From the NCBI GenBank assembly GCA_031265205.1, contig JAISCZ010000186.1:1-48112 (forward strand): a stretch of 48,112 nt of DNA, in the 5' to 3' direction. Each line of letters opens with the position of its first letter. The first letter of the stretch is position 1. Source of the DNA: Deltaproteobacteria bacterium. GTDB taxonomy: Bacteria > Desulfobacterota > Desulfarculia > Adiutricales > Adiutricaceae. Below, piece after piece: positions 1 through 8,876 of the stretch. The notes under the pieces were generated by a model, which was not told where the DNA came from, ran no database searches, and was given only the letters and a program-made list of their open reading frames with translations. The position numbers were made by a program, and so were the translations under genes.

Positions 1-904
1 GAGGTGGTTCGCGGTGAAGATCTGGGTAGGGCATTGCCTAAAGAAACGGGCTTGCTGAACAGTCATAACACAATATATAGCATATCATATCTCCCTCCCA
101 GCCTACTTAAGGCTAACAACCGAAAGACGTAAACAACTCGGGGCAGGCGCGCCGACTTATTGCGGCTTCGTCATATATGGCGAAACGAAAGGAAGCGTCC
201 GCGCGGGGATTATCCGCGAACTTGAGGAGCTTTCTCTTATAGGCGCTTGAAACGCGGCGATTAGCCGCGGTTCCGTCCACGGAGCGAGCGATGGAGGAGA
301 CGATCCGGACCCAGCCAACCCCCTCGTGACGACGGACGGAATGGGCGCCTCTCGCCCGCGGAAGACAACGCCGCGAGGTTCCTTCGTTTGGAGGCCTTGA
401 GGATAACGGGCGATAGGGTAAAGCGTGGCCGCGAGGCGCGCCGCTCCCAGTCGCGTTCCCCCCGCGGGAGCGGCTCCAAGCCGACCCGTGGGTTCCGTTT
501 TGAGGGTATCTTGAGGTTCGCGCGGAGAGCGCCGATTTAATCCGGAATCCATCGCTAAGCTAAGAGCGCCAGCGGCGAGCGGGGAAACTGGCCGCGCCCG
601 GAAAGCGGCGGAAAACTATCCGAACGCGCGAACGGGAGAACTCCGCCTGGGGGGCCGCGTCATATCTTATCGCGGCGCCACGGCTGGCGGAGACGATCGC
701 CTAAGAGTTATCAAGAAAGCAATTTTTTGGCGTATCCTTTTCAGCGTCATAATTCGCTTGATGATCGCGCTTGCGGACGCGCGAGATTTTATCTCAAAAA
801 GATATCTTTATTCAAAATCGTTTCATAGCGTTATTAAAAACAATTTTTTTGGAAGAAATACGCGGAGGGGTTTTATATAAACGGGAGCGTCACAATCGCT
901 TTAG
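1..904. other. Non-coding stretch, no supported gene
   Basis: I see no convincing gene here. Long open frames on the minus strand around 157-552 are rich in Arg, Pro, Ser and Gly and match no family I know, as expected for frames opened by GC-rich sequence. From about 770 the sequence becomes AT-rich and runs into the 3' end of the minus-strand gene that ends at 905. No clear T-tracted terminator was found for that gene. Confidence 0.5.
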
Positions 905-2599
905 CTATTCCGCCTTAGCGCGGGCCTTGGCGGCTTCTTCATTTTCCAAGATGGCCATGGCGTGACCCCTCCCGTAAATACCCAAACCTAGTCTTAATAT
1001 TTTTTTAGCTTTGGCTAAATAAGGCCTCATATATTTCTTCTCGTCGATGGTTTCAAGGGCGGAAATGGCGAGCCCTCTCATGACGTTTTTAATTTTTTGG
1101 TCAATTGTAGCTGGTCGCGTTAGAGATTTTCTATATTTTAGCTCGACAATAACATACAGTTCGTCATCAATGACGCAAACAATGTCTGGGGTCCCATCGG
1201 CGCCAGGTATTTCTGGTAACGTTAATAAATCCGTGAGTCCTTTTAAATAACCATAAAGCACGCTATGATAATAGGATTCTTTATGGATATGAAGCGCGGC
1301 GGGAATCGCGCCAAAAAAAGAATCTATTAATATTGACAGACTATTGGAGTCTTCAGTAATAATAGCGTTTATGAAATCATTTATTTGTTTGTTTCTATCA
1401 ATATCTAAGAAATTATACAGGCAGTCGGAAAATTCTTTCAAAAAAGCGGGTTTTATCTCTTCATTTGGGGTTTTAAAGGTATAATTAAAGCTATTACCGG
1501 AAGGAGAAATTTTATCTATTGTGAGATATCCTGTCTGAAATAAGGCTGGAACAGGCGTCAGCGAACCAATTATAGTGGTTAAATCGAATGATTCTCGAGA
1601 TAAATTCTGAAGTTTATCGGCGGTAACGCTCAAAGGATTTTTGGACATAATAGCGTTCAAAAATTGTTTCGATGGCTCAAGGGAGTACCAATAACTGTTA
1701 AAATCCGTATTCTTAAACGCTTTAAGAAGCGAAAAAGGGTTAAGCACTCTGGTTGCCCCGTCCCAGCTATAACCGTCGTATTTATTAAATATCGCCTCGC
1801 GAAACTCGGAGACGCCACAATTTTCGTCTAACAACCTTTTTTTCTTAAATTTTTCTAAAGTCACTTGAATACGATCCGCGAAACAATTATCAAATTCCTC
1901 GTAAGTAAAACCACAGATGTCCGCGCGCTCTTCCAGCATGGTCAAGTCATCAAGGTGGTTTAGAACTCCAGACTGCCATAATAATGAGTAACGCGTTACG
2001 CCAGTGAGCATCACAAAACGCAGATCTTTTTGGCGAAGTTTCAGCGTGGAATACAGACCCCGTAAAACCATCATATTTCCCTTCGCTAAATCAGGATTGT
2101 CAATAACGGAGCTAATGGGATCGTCATATTCGTCAACAAGCAAGACGACGTTTTTATTAAATTTCTCCTTAAGGCTTAAAATAAGGGCGCTAAACATTAT
2201 TTCAGGAGTATCGTTATTAAGCGATAGGCCGTAAGAGCCGGCCACCGTTCGAAGCGAACCTTGGACGCTTCGCAAAAGGATCTCTGGAGAAAAATTTGAC
2301 AAAGACATCGATAAATTGACGACAGGGTAGATATCATTAAAGTCGTAATTCGCTTCTTTACCGCTAATCCATAAGTTTTTGAATAATCCTTGGGGATCTT
2401 GCCGTGGATCCGGAGACCCTTTAAAAAGTTCGTCAAAGGTGCTTAAGAGGAGAGATTTGCCAAACCTTCTGGGCCTGGACAAAAAATACGCGCCTTCCGT
2501 TTTCGCCAGTTCCCAAACGTGTTTTGTTTTATCGGCGTATATAAGGTTATTATTAATAGCTCTTGAAAAATTTTGATTGCTCGCGTCAATATCCTTCAT
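905..2599 (-). CDS. AAA-ATPase / PD-(D/E)XK nuclease family protein (DUF1703 type)
   Basis: A 564-residue protein with the two-part layout of the AAA-ATPase_like plus PDDEXK_9 family. The N-terminal ATPase half has the family's P-loop-like motif RPRRFGKS (residues 42-49) and a Walker B strand VVLLVDEYDD (151-160). The C-terminal part carries a PD-(D/E)XK core with D472 (TPDIV) and E486/K488 (VELKY). Members are abundant in gut and symbiotic anaerobes and are thought to belong to defence or mobile DNA; their substrate is unknown. The start follows a GAGAGG ribosome site about 5 nt upstream. The gene is clearly more AT-rich than the TonB receptor next to it and stands alone, which suggests horizontal acquisition. 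All key residues are present, so it looks intact. The family call is strong and the function open. Confidence 0.9.
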   Translation of the reverse strand: MKDIDASNQNFSRAINNNLIYADKTKHVWELAKTEGAYFLSRPRRFGKSLLLSTFDELFKGSPDPRQDPQGLFKNLWISGKEANYDFNDIYPVVNLSMSLSNFSPEILLRSVQGSLRTVAGSYGLSLNNDTPEIMFSALILSLKEKFNKNVVLLVDEYDDPISSVIDNPDLAKGNMMVLRGLYSTLKLRQKDLRFVMLTGVTRYSLLWQSGVLNHLDDLTMLEERADICGFTYEEFDNCFADRIQVTLEKFKKKRLLDENCGVSEFREAIFNKYDGYSWDGATRVLNPFSLLKAFKNTDFNSYWYSLEPSKQFLNAIMSKNPLSVTADKLQNLSRESFDLTTIIGSLTPVPALFQTGYLTIDKISPSGNSFNYTFKTPNEEIKPAFLKEFSDCLYNFLDIDRNKQINDFINAIITEDSNSLSILIDSFFGAIPAALHIHKESYYHSVLYGYLKGLTDLLTLPEIPGADGTPDIVCVIDDELYVIVELKYRKSLTRPATIDQKIKNVMRGLAISALETIDEKKYMRPYLAKAKKILRLGLGIYGRGHAMAILENEEAAKARAKAE

Positions 2600-2806
2600 T
2601 TTCGCCTCTCGCGACTGACTATTATTAAAATAGAAAAAAGTGGCGCAATCTAAAAAAGAATTCTCGGAACGTCTTGGCGCGCTTTATCGTAGGCGACTCT
2701 TAAGCGGGGCGAAGACTCGCGTTAAAGGTTCGCGCCATCTGTCGCCAATTATCGCCAATTAACCTAAAATATAGTATAGAACTCAGAGCGCTCTTTCGCA
2801 AGCGTT

Positions 2807-2842
2807 GTGATATACCCCGGGCTAAAGCCCAGGGTATGTCAC
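2807..2842. repeat. Long near-perfect hairpin, possibly a solitary transposon-end palindrome
   Basis: The core at 2812-2837 has 12-nt arms, ATACCCCGGGCT and AGCCCAGGGTAT, with one mismatch and a 2-nt loop. It is extended by GTGA on the left and TCAC on the right. A GGGCTAAAGCCC-type hairpin ending in GTCAC resembles the right-end hairpins of IS200/IS605 elements, but no transposase lies beside it. It sits in the 463-bp gap between two minus-strand genes, which otherwise holds only GC-rich sequence with no gene I can support. Confidence 0.55.
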
Positions 2843-3062
2843 TTCGCGCTTCTCCGTCTTCTTCCCCAAAAAGCCGGCCCATCCACTCGCGCGAGACCTC
2901 TTCCGCTCGCGCGGAAAGATTCTTCCGTTCTGGGCTCGGAAGAAGAATTCCCCTTGGCGTTCGCTCAAGAGCGGGTTGGCGGGAAATTTGAGGCTTGCCC
3001 GGAAGCTCTAGCGCCCTCGACGAGAAAGGGGAAGACGGAGGCGCGGCCCAGCGCGGGGCGCG

Positions 3063-5204
3063 CTAAAAACTAAGCGCGTAATTAATGGACGCGTTAAAGC
3101 CCGGCTCCCAGATGGTATATCCCCTCTCTCGCGCCAGGTAATTGTGGCTCTCGCGGTCAAAGATATTGTCCAGGGTCAGGGATAACTCGTGGTTGACCCT
3201 CCCCCGGAAGGCGTAGCCCACGGAGAGGCCCGTGAGGAAGGCGTGGCTCGAGGGCTCGCCTCCCGGGGGAACCCGCCTTTGGGCGGCGACGTATTTTTCC
3301 TCCACCCGCGCCCAGAAGGAGTCGTTGGCGGGGCGGTACTCCAAGGCCAAACGGCTCTTGAAGGGGGCTATGCCCGGCAGGGGGGCGTCGTTTTCCCGGT
3401 CTTTCCCGTAGAGATAAGAAAGCGAGCCTTCCAGGCTCAAGTCGCGGGGCAGCGCGAAGCTGGCCTCCAACTCGGCCCCCAAAATTCGCGCGGTGGCGAT
3501 GTTGCGCGTCCGTCGGACGGTGGGGGACTCCGGCTGTTCCGCGATATAGTCGCGGATAAAGTTCGCGAACAGCGATATGGTGGAACTGAGTCTCTCTCCA
3601 GAGTATTCCAGCTCGTATTCCGCGAAGATTCCCCGTTCCGGCTTGAGATTAGGGTTGCCGTAGATGGTGAGGTTGCCCGCCAAGGCGAGGTACTTAAAGC
3701 GTTCCATGATGTCAGCGGCCCGGTAAGCCGAAGACAGGAGGAGACGGGAGGACCAGTTTTCCGTCATGGCGTAGGTGGCGCCCAAATGGGCTTGCCAGCC
3801 CCAATCGCGGGCGGTTCCCGCCCGTAGGACGAGGGTTTCGCTTAAATTTACGGGATTTTTGGAGAACAGGTCGTCATTGTGGGTGCGGAGGCGGTCGATC
3901 CGGCCTCCGAAGTAAAACCGCCATTTCGGGCTCGGGGCGTAGGAGTCGGACGCGAAGAAGCCTATAGAGACCTGCCTGGATTTGGGGGAAGGCTTATCCT
4001 CGGAGGTTATAAGCTGGTTGGTGGGGGCGCGGACCGTGCGGCGGCGGGAGGATTCCATGTCCCAGGTCCAAAAATCGGCGCCCGCGAGCAGGGTATGGTC
4101 GCCAAAGTTCCAGGTGGAGGTGAGGTTGCCGCCGTAGGTGTCGTGATCCGCCTTGGGCCACAGGTCAATGGGTTGGACTGGAGACGTGGGCCCCACCTTG
4201 TCCACGAGCGCCCGGCGGCGGTTGGCCGAATAATAGACGGAGGCCTCGATCTTTTGGAGGTAAGCGCCGGAAACGTCCCACGAGAGGTCCTGGCTGATAA
4301 GGGTGAACTCGCCCCGGGGGTAGGTGACGTCGGCGACGCTGGGCATGGCCGAGTTGCCGCCGGGGATTCCCACGTCATGGGCGATGGCGCGGATGGCCTC
4401 CGTGGTCAGGACGAGACGGTCGCTGGCCTTGATGGAGAAGGAGGCCCGACCGTAGACGTCCCGGAATTGGCTGTTGGGAACTTTGGAGCGGCTGTAGCCG
4501 TAGGTCGAGCCGTAACGGCGGCCTCCGGCGGCGACGGAGGCCAAAAAGCGCGGGGACGCGAATTCCAGGTAAGAGTAGGCGAGCCCGCCTAGGGGGTTGG
4601 AGGAGGCGCTGAGGGAAAAGCGCCCGTGGACCTGGGGATCCGAGGCGAAATCCGTGGGCTTGCGGGTGATGATATTGACCACGCCGCCCGTGGAGCCCGA
4701 GCCGTAGAGAGCGGAGAGGGGGCCTTTGAGGACTTCGACGCGGGAAATGTCCGCGGGGTTAAGGTACCCGAGGCGGGCGTTCATGTCCGTCGCGGTGTTG
4801 ATCCTCTTGCCGTTAATGAGGATCACGACGGAGGGCCCGGAAAGCCCCCGGATCGAGATATCCTGGCCGTAGGGGGAATCGCCCGTTCGGGTAATCCCGG
4901 GATAGCCGTCCAAGGCGTCCACCACGCTTCCTTTTCGCGGGGAACGGAGGATTTCCGTCTCGTCGGCGATAAATATTCCCCCGGGAATGTCCCCCAAAGG
5001 GGTTGGGTAGCCCCTGGCCGAAATCACGATGGAGCTAAGGGGAGAGTCCGGGTCGGCGGCGGGGAGCGACTGGGCCGCGGCCTCCGCGCCGAGGGCCAAA
5101 AAGCCGAAGGCGAGCGCCCAGAAAAACGCCGTGGCGCGGCGAGGGCGAGGAAGCGGCTGGCGGCGTAAATATAAAAGGCGTCGCGGGTGGGAGTGAGAGA
5201 ACAT
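3063..5204 (-). CDS. TonB-dependent outer-membrane receptor
   Basis: This 713-residue protein would be a 22-strand outer-membrane barrel that imports an iron complex, cobalamin or similar ligand using TonB energy. It starts with an Arg-rich stretch and a hydrophobic signal sequence (about residues 24-45, cleavage near AEAAAQS). A TonB-box-like IVISARG lies at about 59-65, followed by a plug domain (about 70-185) with the conserved NGKRI and the GPLSALYGSGSTGGVVNI motif (161-178). The C-terminal half alternates polar and aromatic residues like a barrel and ends in Phe, as outer-membrane proteins do. Length is normal for BtuB/FepA-like receptors. No transporter, TonB or regulator is adjacent, so the ligand cannot be inferred. 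The long basic N-region makes the exact start uncertain, and only a weak ribosome site precedes the ATG. Confidence 0.92.
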   Translation of the reverse strand: MFSHSHPRRLLYLRRQPLPRPRRATAFFWALAFGFLALGAEAAAQSLPAADPDSPLSSIVISARGYPTPLGDIPGGIFIADETEILRSPRKGSVVDALDGYPGITRTGDSPYGQDISIRGLSGPSVVILINGKRINTATDMNARLGYLNPADISRVEVLKGPLSALYGSGSTGGVVNIITRKPTDFASDPQVHGRFSLSASSNPLGGLAYSYLEFASPRFLASVAAGGRRYGSTYGYSRSKVPNSQFRDVYGRASFSIKASDRLVLTTEAIRAIAHDVGIPGGNSAMPSVADVTYPRGEFTLISQDLSWDVSGAYLQKIEASVYYSANRRRALVDKVGPTSPVQPIDLWPKADHDTYGGNLTSTWNFGDHTLLAGADFWTWDMESSRRRTVRAPTNQLITSEDKPSPKSRQVSIGFFASDSYAPSPKWRFYFGGRIDRLRTHNDDLFSKNPVNLSETLVLRAGTARDWGWQAHLGATYAMTENWSSRLLLSSAYRAADIMERFKYLALAGNLTIYGNPNLKPERGIFAEYELEYSGERLSSTISLFANFIRDYIAEQPESPTVRRTRNIATARILGAELEASFALPRDLSLEGSLSYLYGKDRENDAPLPGIAPFKSRLALEYRPANDSFWARVEEKYVAAQRRVPPGGEPSSHAFLTGLSVGYAFRGRVNHELSLTLDNIFDRESHNYLARERGYTIWEPGFNASINYALSF

Positions 5205-6164
5205 CTGTCGCCTACGTTAACTGAAAGTGACTTTAGGGGTCAGGAAATTTGGGGCAACGGACTTTAAGGGAAGAATCCGCGGCCTCGCGGCGGAACTAGC
5301 GCGCGTTCTCTGGGAATAATCCCATGGGAGATCCGGCGTTCCTGGCTTTAGCCGAAAAGATTCTGTTTTTTTACTTTAGAGCAAGAGGCCGCGAAACGCA
5401 AAGAAAAAAAAACCTGGGGCCGCCCTGGAAAGAGCCGCTTGGGAGTTCCCAGGCGGGGCGGCGCGCGCCGCCCTCGCCTTGGAGCGAGAGCGCTCTCTCT
5501 ATCTGGCGAGAACTTGTGGCCTGGGTCGCGCCCTCCCCGAGCGAGGGGAGCGCGGGCGACGGCGCTCACGGCGGTGACGGAGGAAGGTGAATGGCGCGGG
5601 GCGCTTTGACCCCTCAAAGGCGTAGTTAAGGGCGTAAGTGGGGGGCGTAATTTGGCCTCTTTAATGACGCTTGGAGATCTCAGTCGCGCCTTCGCCGCTT
5701 TTCCCCTTGAGGCGGGCTTTACGCCCGCGCGGGCGGGGGCGTAAGCGCGCGCTTTACTCCCCGTCGGCGTTTGGGATAGGCGACCGCGAATTATGGAGCC
5801 TTGGGAAGCTTTCCCGCTCCCGTCCTCTCCTTGTAGCCCGCTGTTCAGGCTCTCCGGCGGCGACGTTCCGCCGCTCATTTTAGAAGGGAGCGCGACCGGC
5901 GTGGGGATACCCGCCGGAGAGGCGATAATGGGGCTCGAACCCCCGCGCGTACCTTTACGCTCGCCATATATCCGCTTAAAACGTGGCGGCGGCGCCATTA
6001 GAACCCGAACTCGCTTCAGCCCCAGGCGCCGCGCCGCGCGCTGGCGCAATGTGGCAAAGACGCGAAGTCTCGAAGCCGCCTCGAAGCCTCCAAGCCTCCG
6101 CCGCCCGCGCCCTCCGCCTGGCTTTTCTCGCGGGTTTATTTTATGATAAACTCGTTTTTCCTTT
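5205..6164. other. Non-coding GC-rich region
   Basis: This 960-bp stretch separates the minus-strand receptor from the plus-strand STAS gene, so it should hold divergent promoters, but I found no convincing -35/-10 pair. Long open frames on both strands are Arg/Ala/Pro-rich and have no family resemblance. It contains several GC-rich hairpins, for example GCGGGC-TTTAC-GCCCGC near 5712, and the compact three-stem structure listed at 5921-5965. Confidence 0.45.
5921..5965. other. Compact three-way-junction structure with tRNA T-arm-like loop
   Basis: Forty-five bases fold into an outer stem GGCGA/TCGCC, an inner hairpin GGGG-CTCGAA-CCCC and a second inner hairpin GCGTA-CCTT-TACGC. On the minus strand the first inner hairpin reads GGGGGTTCGAGCCCC, like a tRNA or tmRNA T-arm, but no D-arm or anticodon arm could be assembled around it. 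It could be a small structured RNA element in the leader of the STAS gene, or a relic of a tRNA-like gene. Confidence 0.3.
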
Positions 6165-6227
6165 ATGACATTCGCGCGTAGCCCGTTTTGGCGAATCGAT
6201 CGTAAGGGGGCGGAAGGGGTTGCAAAG

Positions 6228-6569
6228 ATGAACGCGGATATCACGGAAGATGGCGGCGTGCTCGTCATGAACGCGCGCGGGCGTTTGGACGCGGCGAACG
6301 CGGCCGTTTTTGACGACGGCGCCAAAGAGATCTTGGCGGCCGAACCCAAAAACGTGCTTCTGGACCTCGATGGGCTGGACTTTATCAGTTCCGCTGGGCT
6401 GCGGAGCGTCCTAACTTTAGCCAAAGGCGTGCGGAAAAATGGACAAAAATTGGCCTTTTGTTCTCTTCCGCCCGTGGTGAACGACGTTTTTAAGATCGCC
6501 GGGTTCATGGAGATCATGCAAGTTTTCGCGACCCGCGACGAGGCCATGGCCTTTTTGCTCTCTTCATAA
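6228..6569 (+). CDS. STAS-domain anti-sigma factor antagonist
   Basis: A 113-residue single-domain STAS protein of the SpoIIAA/RsbV kind. Such proteins bind an anti-sigma factor kinase and release a sigma factor, or act as the switch in other partner-switching systems. The hallmark loop is visible as DLDGLDFISSAGLRSVL, with the phosphorylatable serine in the ISSAGL segment. I chose the ATG at 6228 because GGAAGGGG lies 8 nt upstream and the protein then begins with the usual STAS strand (MNADITEDGGVLVMNARG). An in-frame ATG at 6165 would add 21 residues with no family counterpart. No RsbW-like kinase or PP2C phosphatase is nearby, so the partner must be encoded elsewhere. Confidence 0.9.
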   Translation: MNADITEDGGVLVMNARGRLDAANAAVFDDGAKEILAAEPKNVLLDLDGLDFISSAGLRSVLTLAKGVRKNGQKLAFCSLPPVVNDVFKIAGFMEIMQVFATRDEAMAFLLSS

Positions 6570-6571
6570 CG

Positions 6572-6955
6572 GTGGACAGCGTCAACCCAGACCGCGCCGA
6601 ACTGGACACGATCTTCGAGGTTACGATAAAAATGGGCCGCCCCCTCGCCGAAACGGCGGCGCTCCGCGAGTTCGACGGCTAAAAGGCTAACTATATCCGC
6701 GAGAACAACCTTCCGATCGTCCGCCTGAGCGAAGATATCGCCTTGGAGTCAGTGAAACGGACGCCCGCTATGGCTCAGGCCCAGATCGCCTTCGGCCAGG
6801 AGCGCTTCGCCGATATGTCGCCCAATTCAACGCCAAACAGCTCTAGCGGAATCTTGAGACGCCGTTCCAGCTCATTGCGTGAAGCGGGGGATATTATGAC
6901 TGAGAGTCGCCAAGCCACCTTTCCGGTTGTTACCAGGACGCTTCGCGCCATCTGA
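6572..6955 (+). pseudogene. Degenerate reading frame between STAS gene and nuclease gene
   Basis: Starting with a GTG three bases after the STAS stop codon, one frame stays open except for a TAA at 6680-6682 and ends at a TGA at 6953-6955. Third codon positions are mostly G or C, like real genes here, and the translation (LDTIFEVTIKMGRPLAE, NNLPIVRLSEDIALES) looks protein-like, but I recognise no family. It is probably a small decayed gene, and its tail overlaps the start proposed for the downstream nuclease gene. Confidence 0.35.
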
Positions 6956-8079
6956 AGGATGCCGTTCAGGCTTCCCGCGCCCGCGCCAGACTGGCCGTCA
7001 ACCAGGAGTTGTTCGGTCTTTATTGGCGCGTCGGTCACGCTATCGTGGAGCGCCAACGGGCGGACGGCTTGGGAAAATCCACGGTGGAACGCCTGGCCGC
7101 CGACCTCCAGAACTCGTTTCCAGAAATGAAGGGCTTTTCGCCAAACAATATTTGGCGGACGCGCGGGTTTTACCTGGCCTGGAACCTTGAGCCGGAAATT
7201 CTCGCGCGGGCCGGGCGAGAATTGGCCTGTTTGCCGGCCTTGCCGCCGCCCACGTCGTCGTTGACGACGGAAGTGGCAGATTTGTTAAAAGTCCCCACCC
7301 GCCAGGATTTTATCGCGCGGCTTGCGCGAAAATTGCCCTGGGGGCGTAATCTGGCGCTGGCGCGGCGGATCAAAGACCCGGCTTTACGAGTCTGGTCCGC
7401 CCAAATGGCAATATCGCGCGGCTGGTCCCGCGGTACACTGGAAACGCGGATCGAAACGAGCCTCCATCAGCGTCAGGAAAAGGCGCTCCACAACTTTTCG
7501 GCAACATTGCCACCGCCGGAGTCCGGCCTGGCCGGTCAGATACTTAAAGACCTCTACAATTTCGACTTTTTTGGCCTGGGAGACGAGGCTCAGGAACGTG
7601 AAGCGGAGCGGGCGCTTCTGGCCCACGCGCGGCGTTTCCTTCTGGAAATGGGCGAAGGCTTCGCCTTGGTGAGCCAGCAACGCCGGATCACTGTTGGGGA
7701 TGAGGATTATTATATCGATCTTCTTTTCTACCACATTCATCCGCGCTGTTACGTGGTGGTGGAACGGAAGGCCACCAAGTTCAAACCGAATTTCGTCGGC
7801 CAGCTCAACTTTTACCTATCGGCCATTGACGACACCCTGCGCCGAGAGGGCGACAACCCTACCATCGGCTTGATTATGTGTAAGAGCAAGGACAAGCTGG
7901 CCGCCGAATACGCCCTGTGTGGCTTGACCCAGCCTTTGGCCGTTGCCGATTTCTTTCTGACCAAAGCCATACCACAGGAACTACAAGGCGTTTTACCCAC
8001 CATTGAGGAAATTGAAGCCAAACTGGCCTCGATTGATGGCATGGAATCGCCTGAAATGGAATGTCGCCCACGCGACTGA
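6896..8079 (+). CDS. DUF1016/YhcG-type PD-(D/E)XK nuclease, with probable 5' frameshift
   Basis: The protein has the DUF1016 layout: an N-terminal helical/winged-helix part (LAVNQELFGLYWRVGHAIVERQ, then WGRNLALARRIKD and SRGWSRGTLETRI) and a C-terminal nuclease core (GDEDYYIDLLFYHIHPRCY, VERKATKFKPNFVGQLNFYL). Counting from a TTG at 7009, the PD-(D/E)XK residues are D237, E252 and K254. The TTG would cut off the conserved first helix, which is open in that frame back to 6904. The ATG at 6896, preceded by GCGGGGGAT, is one base out of phase, and adding one T to the TTT at 6920-6922 joins the two frames. Related proteins are accessory nucleases found in defence or toxin-like settings. About 30 residues around LPALPPPTSSLTTEVADLL are coded by a hairpin-rich stretch whose relatives recur at 8298 and 8570. 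Confidence 0.82.
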
Positions 8080-8279
8080 AATTCATAAATAGGGCGCTGA
8101 CCGCCCTGGGATTAATGTCTGAAGGACGGAGGAACCCGCCTTCAGGGTCCGAGAGGACGCTGAGAAATCAGGACCCGGCAACGGGTCTGACAAGTACGTC
8201 GGAGTACAGCTCCGATGGAAACTCCACGGAAGCCCCCGCGGGCTCGCCGTGGGGTAGTTCACATGAATCTATCAAGTAA
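8080..8279 (+). mobile_element. IS200/IS605-like right-end relic (tnpB tail)
   Basis: Directly after the nuclease stop codon comes sequence resembling the 3' end of an IS200/IS605-family element. A short open frame (KFINRALTALGL, then a Ser/Thr-rich tail) runs through a strong terminal hairpin at 8222-8254, with stem CTCCACGG / CCGTGGGG and inner stem AGCCC / GGGCT, followed by GTAGTTCAC. The block GGAAGCCCC...GGGGTAGTTCAC is typical of the right ends of TnpB-bearing elements. Nothing of the TnpB RuvC core or of TnpA is present, so this is a truncated relic. The identification rests on remembered right-end consensus and not on a database search. Confidence 0.55.
8120..8262 (+). ncRNA. Possible reRNA (omega-RNA) scaffold of the tnpB relic
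   Basis: In TnpB elements the guide RNA scaffold overlaps the 3' end of the gene and the right end. Here that interval folds into several clear stems: GACCCG-GCAA-CGGGTC at 8172-8187 with a GNRA tetraloop, TCGGAG-TACAG-CTCCGA around 8199-8215, and the terminal hairpin at 8222-8254. If it is still transcribed, the bases just after 8262 (ATGAATCTATCAAGTAAT) would be in the guide position. Without TnpB in the window it could only act with a TnpB made elsewhere. Confidence 0.35.
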
Positions 8280-8297
8280 TAGCGGTAAAGACCCGCG

Positions 8298-8425
8298 ATT
8301 TCGGTGGCGAAGAGGCTTTAAGTTAGCCTGAAACCTGAGTCTTAAATTCTCGCGCCGCTGCGCGAGAATTGGCGGTTTGCCGGGCTTGCCGCCGCTCAAG
8401 CCGTCATTGCCGTCGGAAGGGGGTG
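8298..8425 (+). pseudogene. Decayed DUF1016/YhcG gene fragment (copy B)
   Basis: This segment matches 7150-7280 inside the nuclease gene. Both contain AATTCTCGCG...CGAGAATTGGC, then a TTTGCCGG-CTTGCCGCCGC block. Translation gives ISVAKRL, stop, then ILAPLRE, against IWRTRGFYLAWNLEPEILARAGRE in the gene, with in-frame stops and shifts. It is a fragment of a second gene of the family, or a mobile repeat that carries this piece of it. Confidence 0.55.
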
Positions 8426-8569
8426 GTTTCTTCAGAGTTGAGTAAATAATATAATTTATTATATAAAATTATAAAAAATATATAATAATATTATTGATTT
8501 TAAAAAATGCTGATTAAAATTTTATTATTATTTATATTAATTGGCAAACAGTAACAGTGATAGCCGGTC

Positions 8570-8704
8570 ATTTCAGCGACAAAGCGGCTTTTCCTGGCCT
8601 GAAACTTTGTTCTGGAAATTCTTGCGCGGGCCGCGCGAGAATTGACCACTTTGTCGGCCACGCCGCCGCCCAGGCGGCCATTCCAGCCGGAAGAGGCTTA
8701 TTTG
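8570..8704 (+). pseudogene. Decayed DUF1016/YhcG gene fragment (copy C)
   Basis: A third homologous segment. Read in the gene's frame it gives ISATKRLFLA, stop, NFVLEILARAARELTTLSATPPP, closely parallel to the intact gene (IWRTRGFYLAWNLEPEILARAGRELACLPALPPP). The nucleotide palindrome AATTCTTGCGCG...CGCGAGAATT is retained. After about 8704 the similarity stops. Copies B and C are separated by about 120 bp of very AT-rich DNA (8440-8560) that holds no gene. Confidence 0.6.
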
Positions 8705-8876
8705 TTCAGGATTTGAATCAAGAAACGGTGTCTGTTAAGGGAAAGGATGATGTAATTTTTAAAAAATTAGCGAATTTTTTCTCCGAACAATCATTAAATC
8801 ACTTGGCCAAACATTATTGAGAAGTTTGTAGCGCGCTTTGGCGTTTTCATCACAACATAGAAAAAACGCTAAAATT

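Noticed and set aside
1..66. Possible 5' end of a minus-strand gene running off the window (MTVQQARFFRQCPTQIF)
   Set aside because: The 22 codons look protein-like, but there is no ribosome site at the ATG and too little sequence to test, so I do not annotate it.
5921..5965. tRNA or tmRNA 3' end on the minus strand
   Set aside because: Only a T-arm-like hairpin fits. No acceptor strand, D-arm or anticodon arm could be found within a suitable distance, and a tmRNA would overlap the STAS gene.
5348..6547. A 399-codon open frame on the minus strand across the STAS gene
   Set aside because: It is antisense to a clear STAS domain, its composition is Arg/Pro/Ser-rich and it matches no family. It is opened by the GC-rich codon use of the sense gene.
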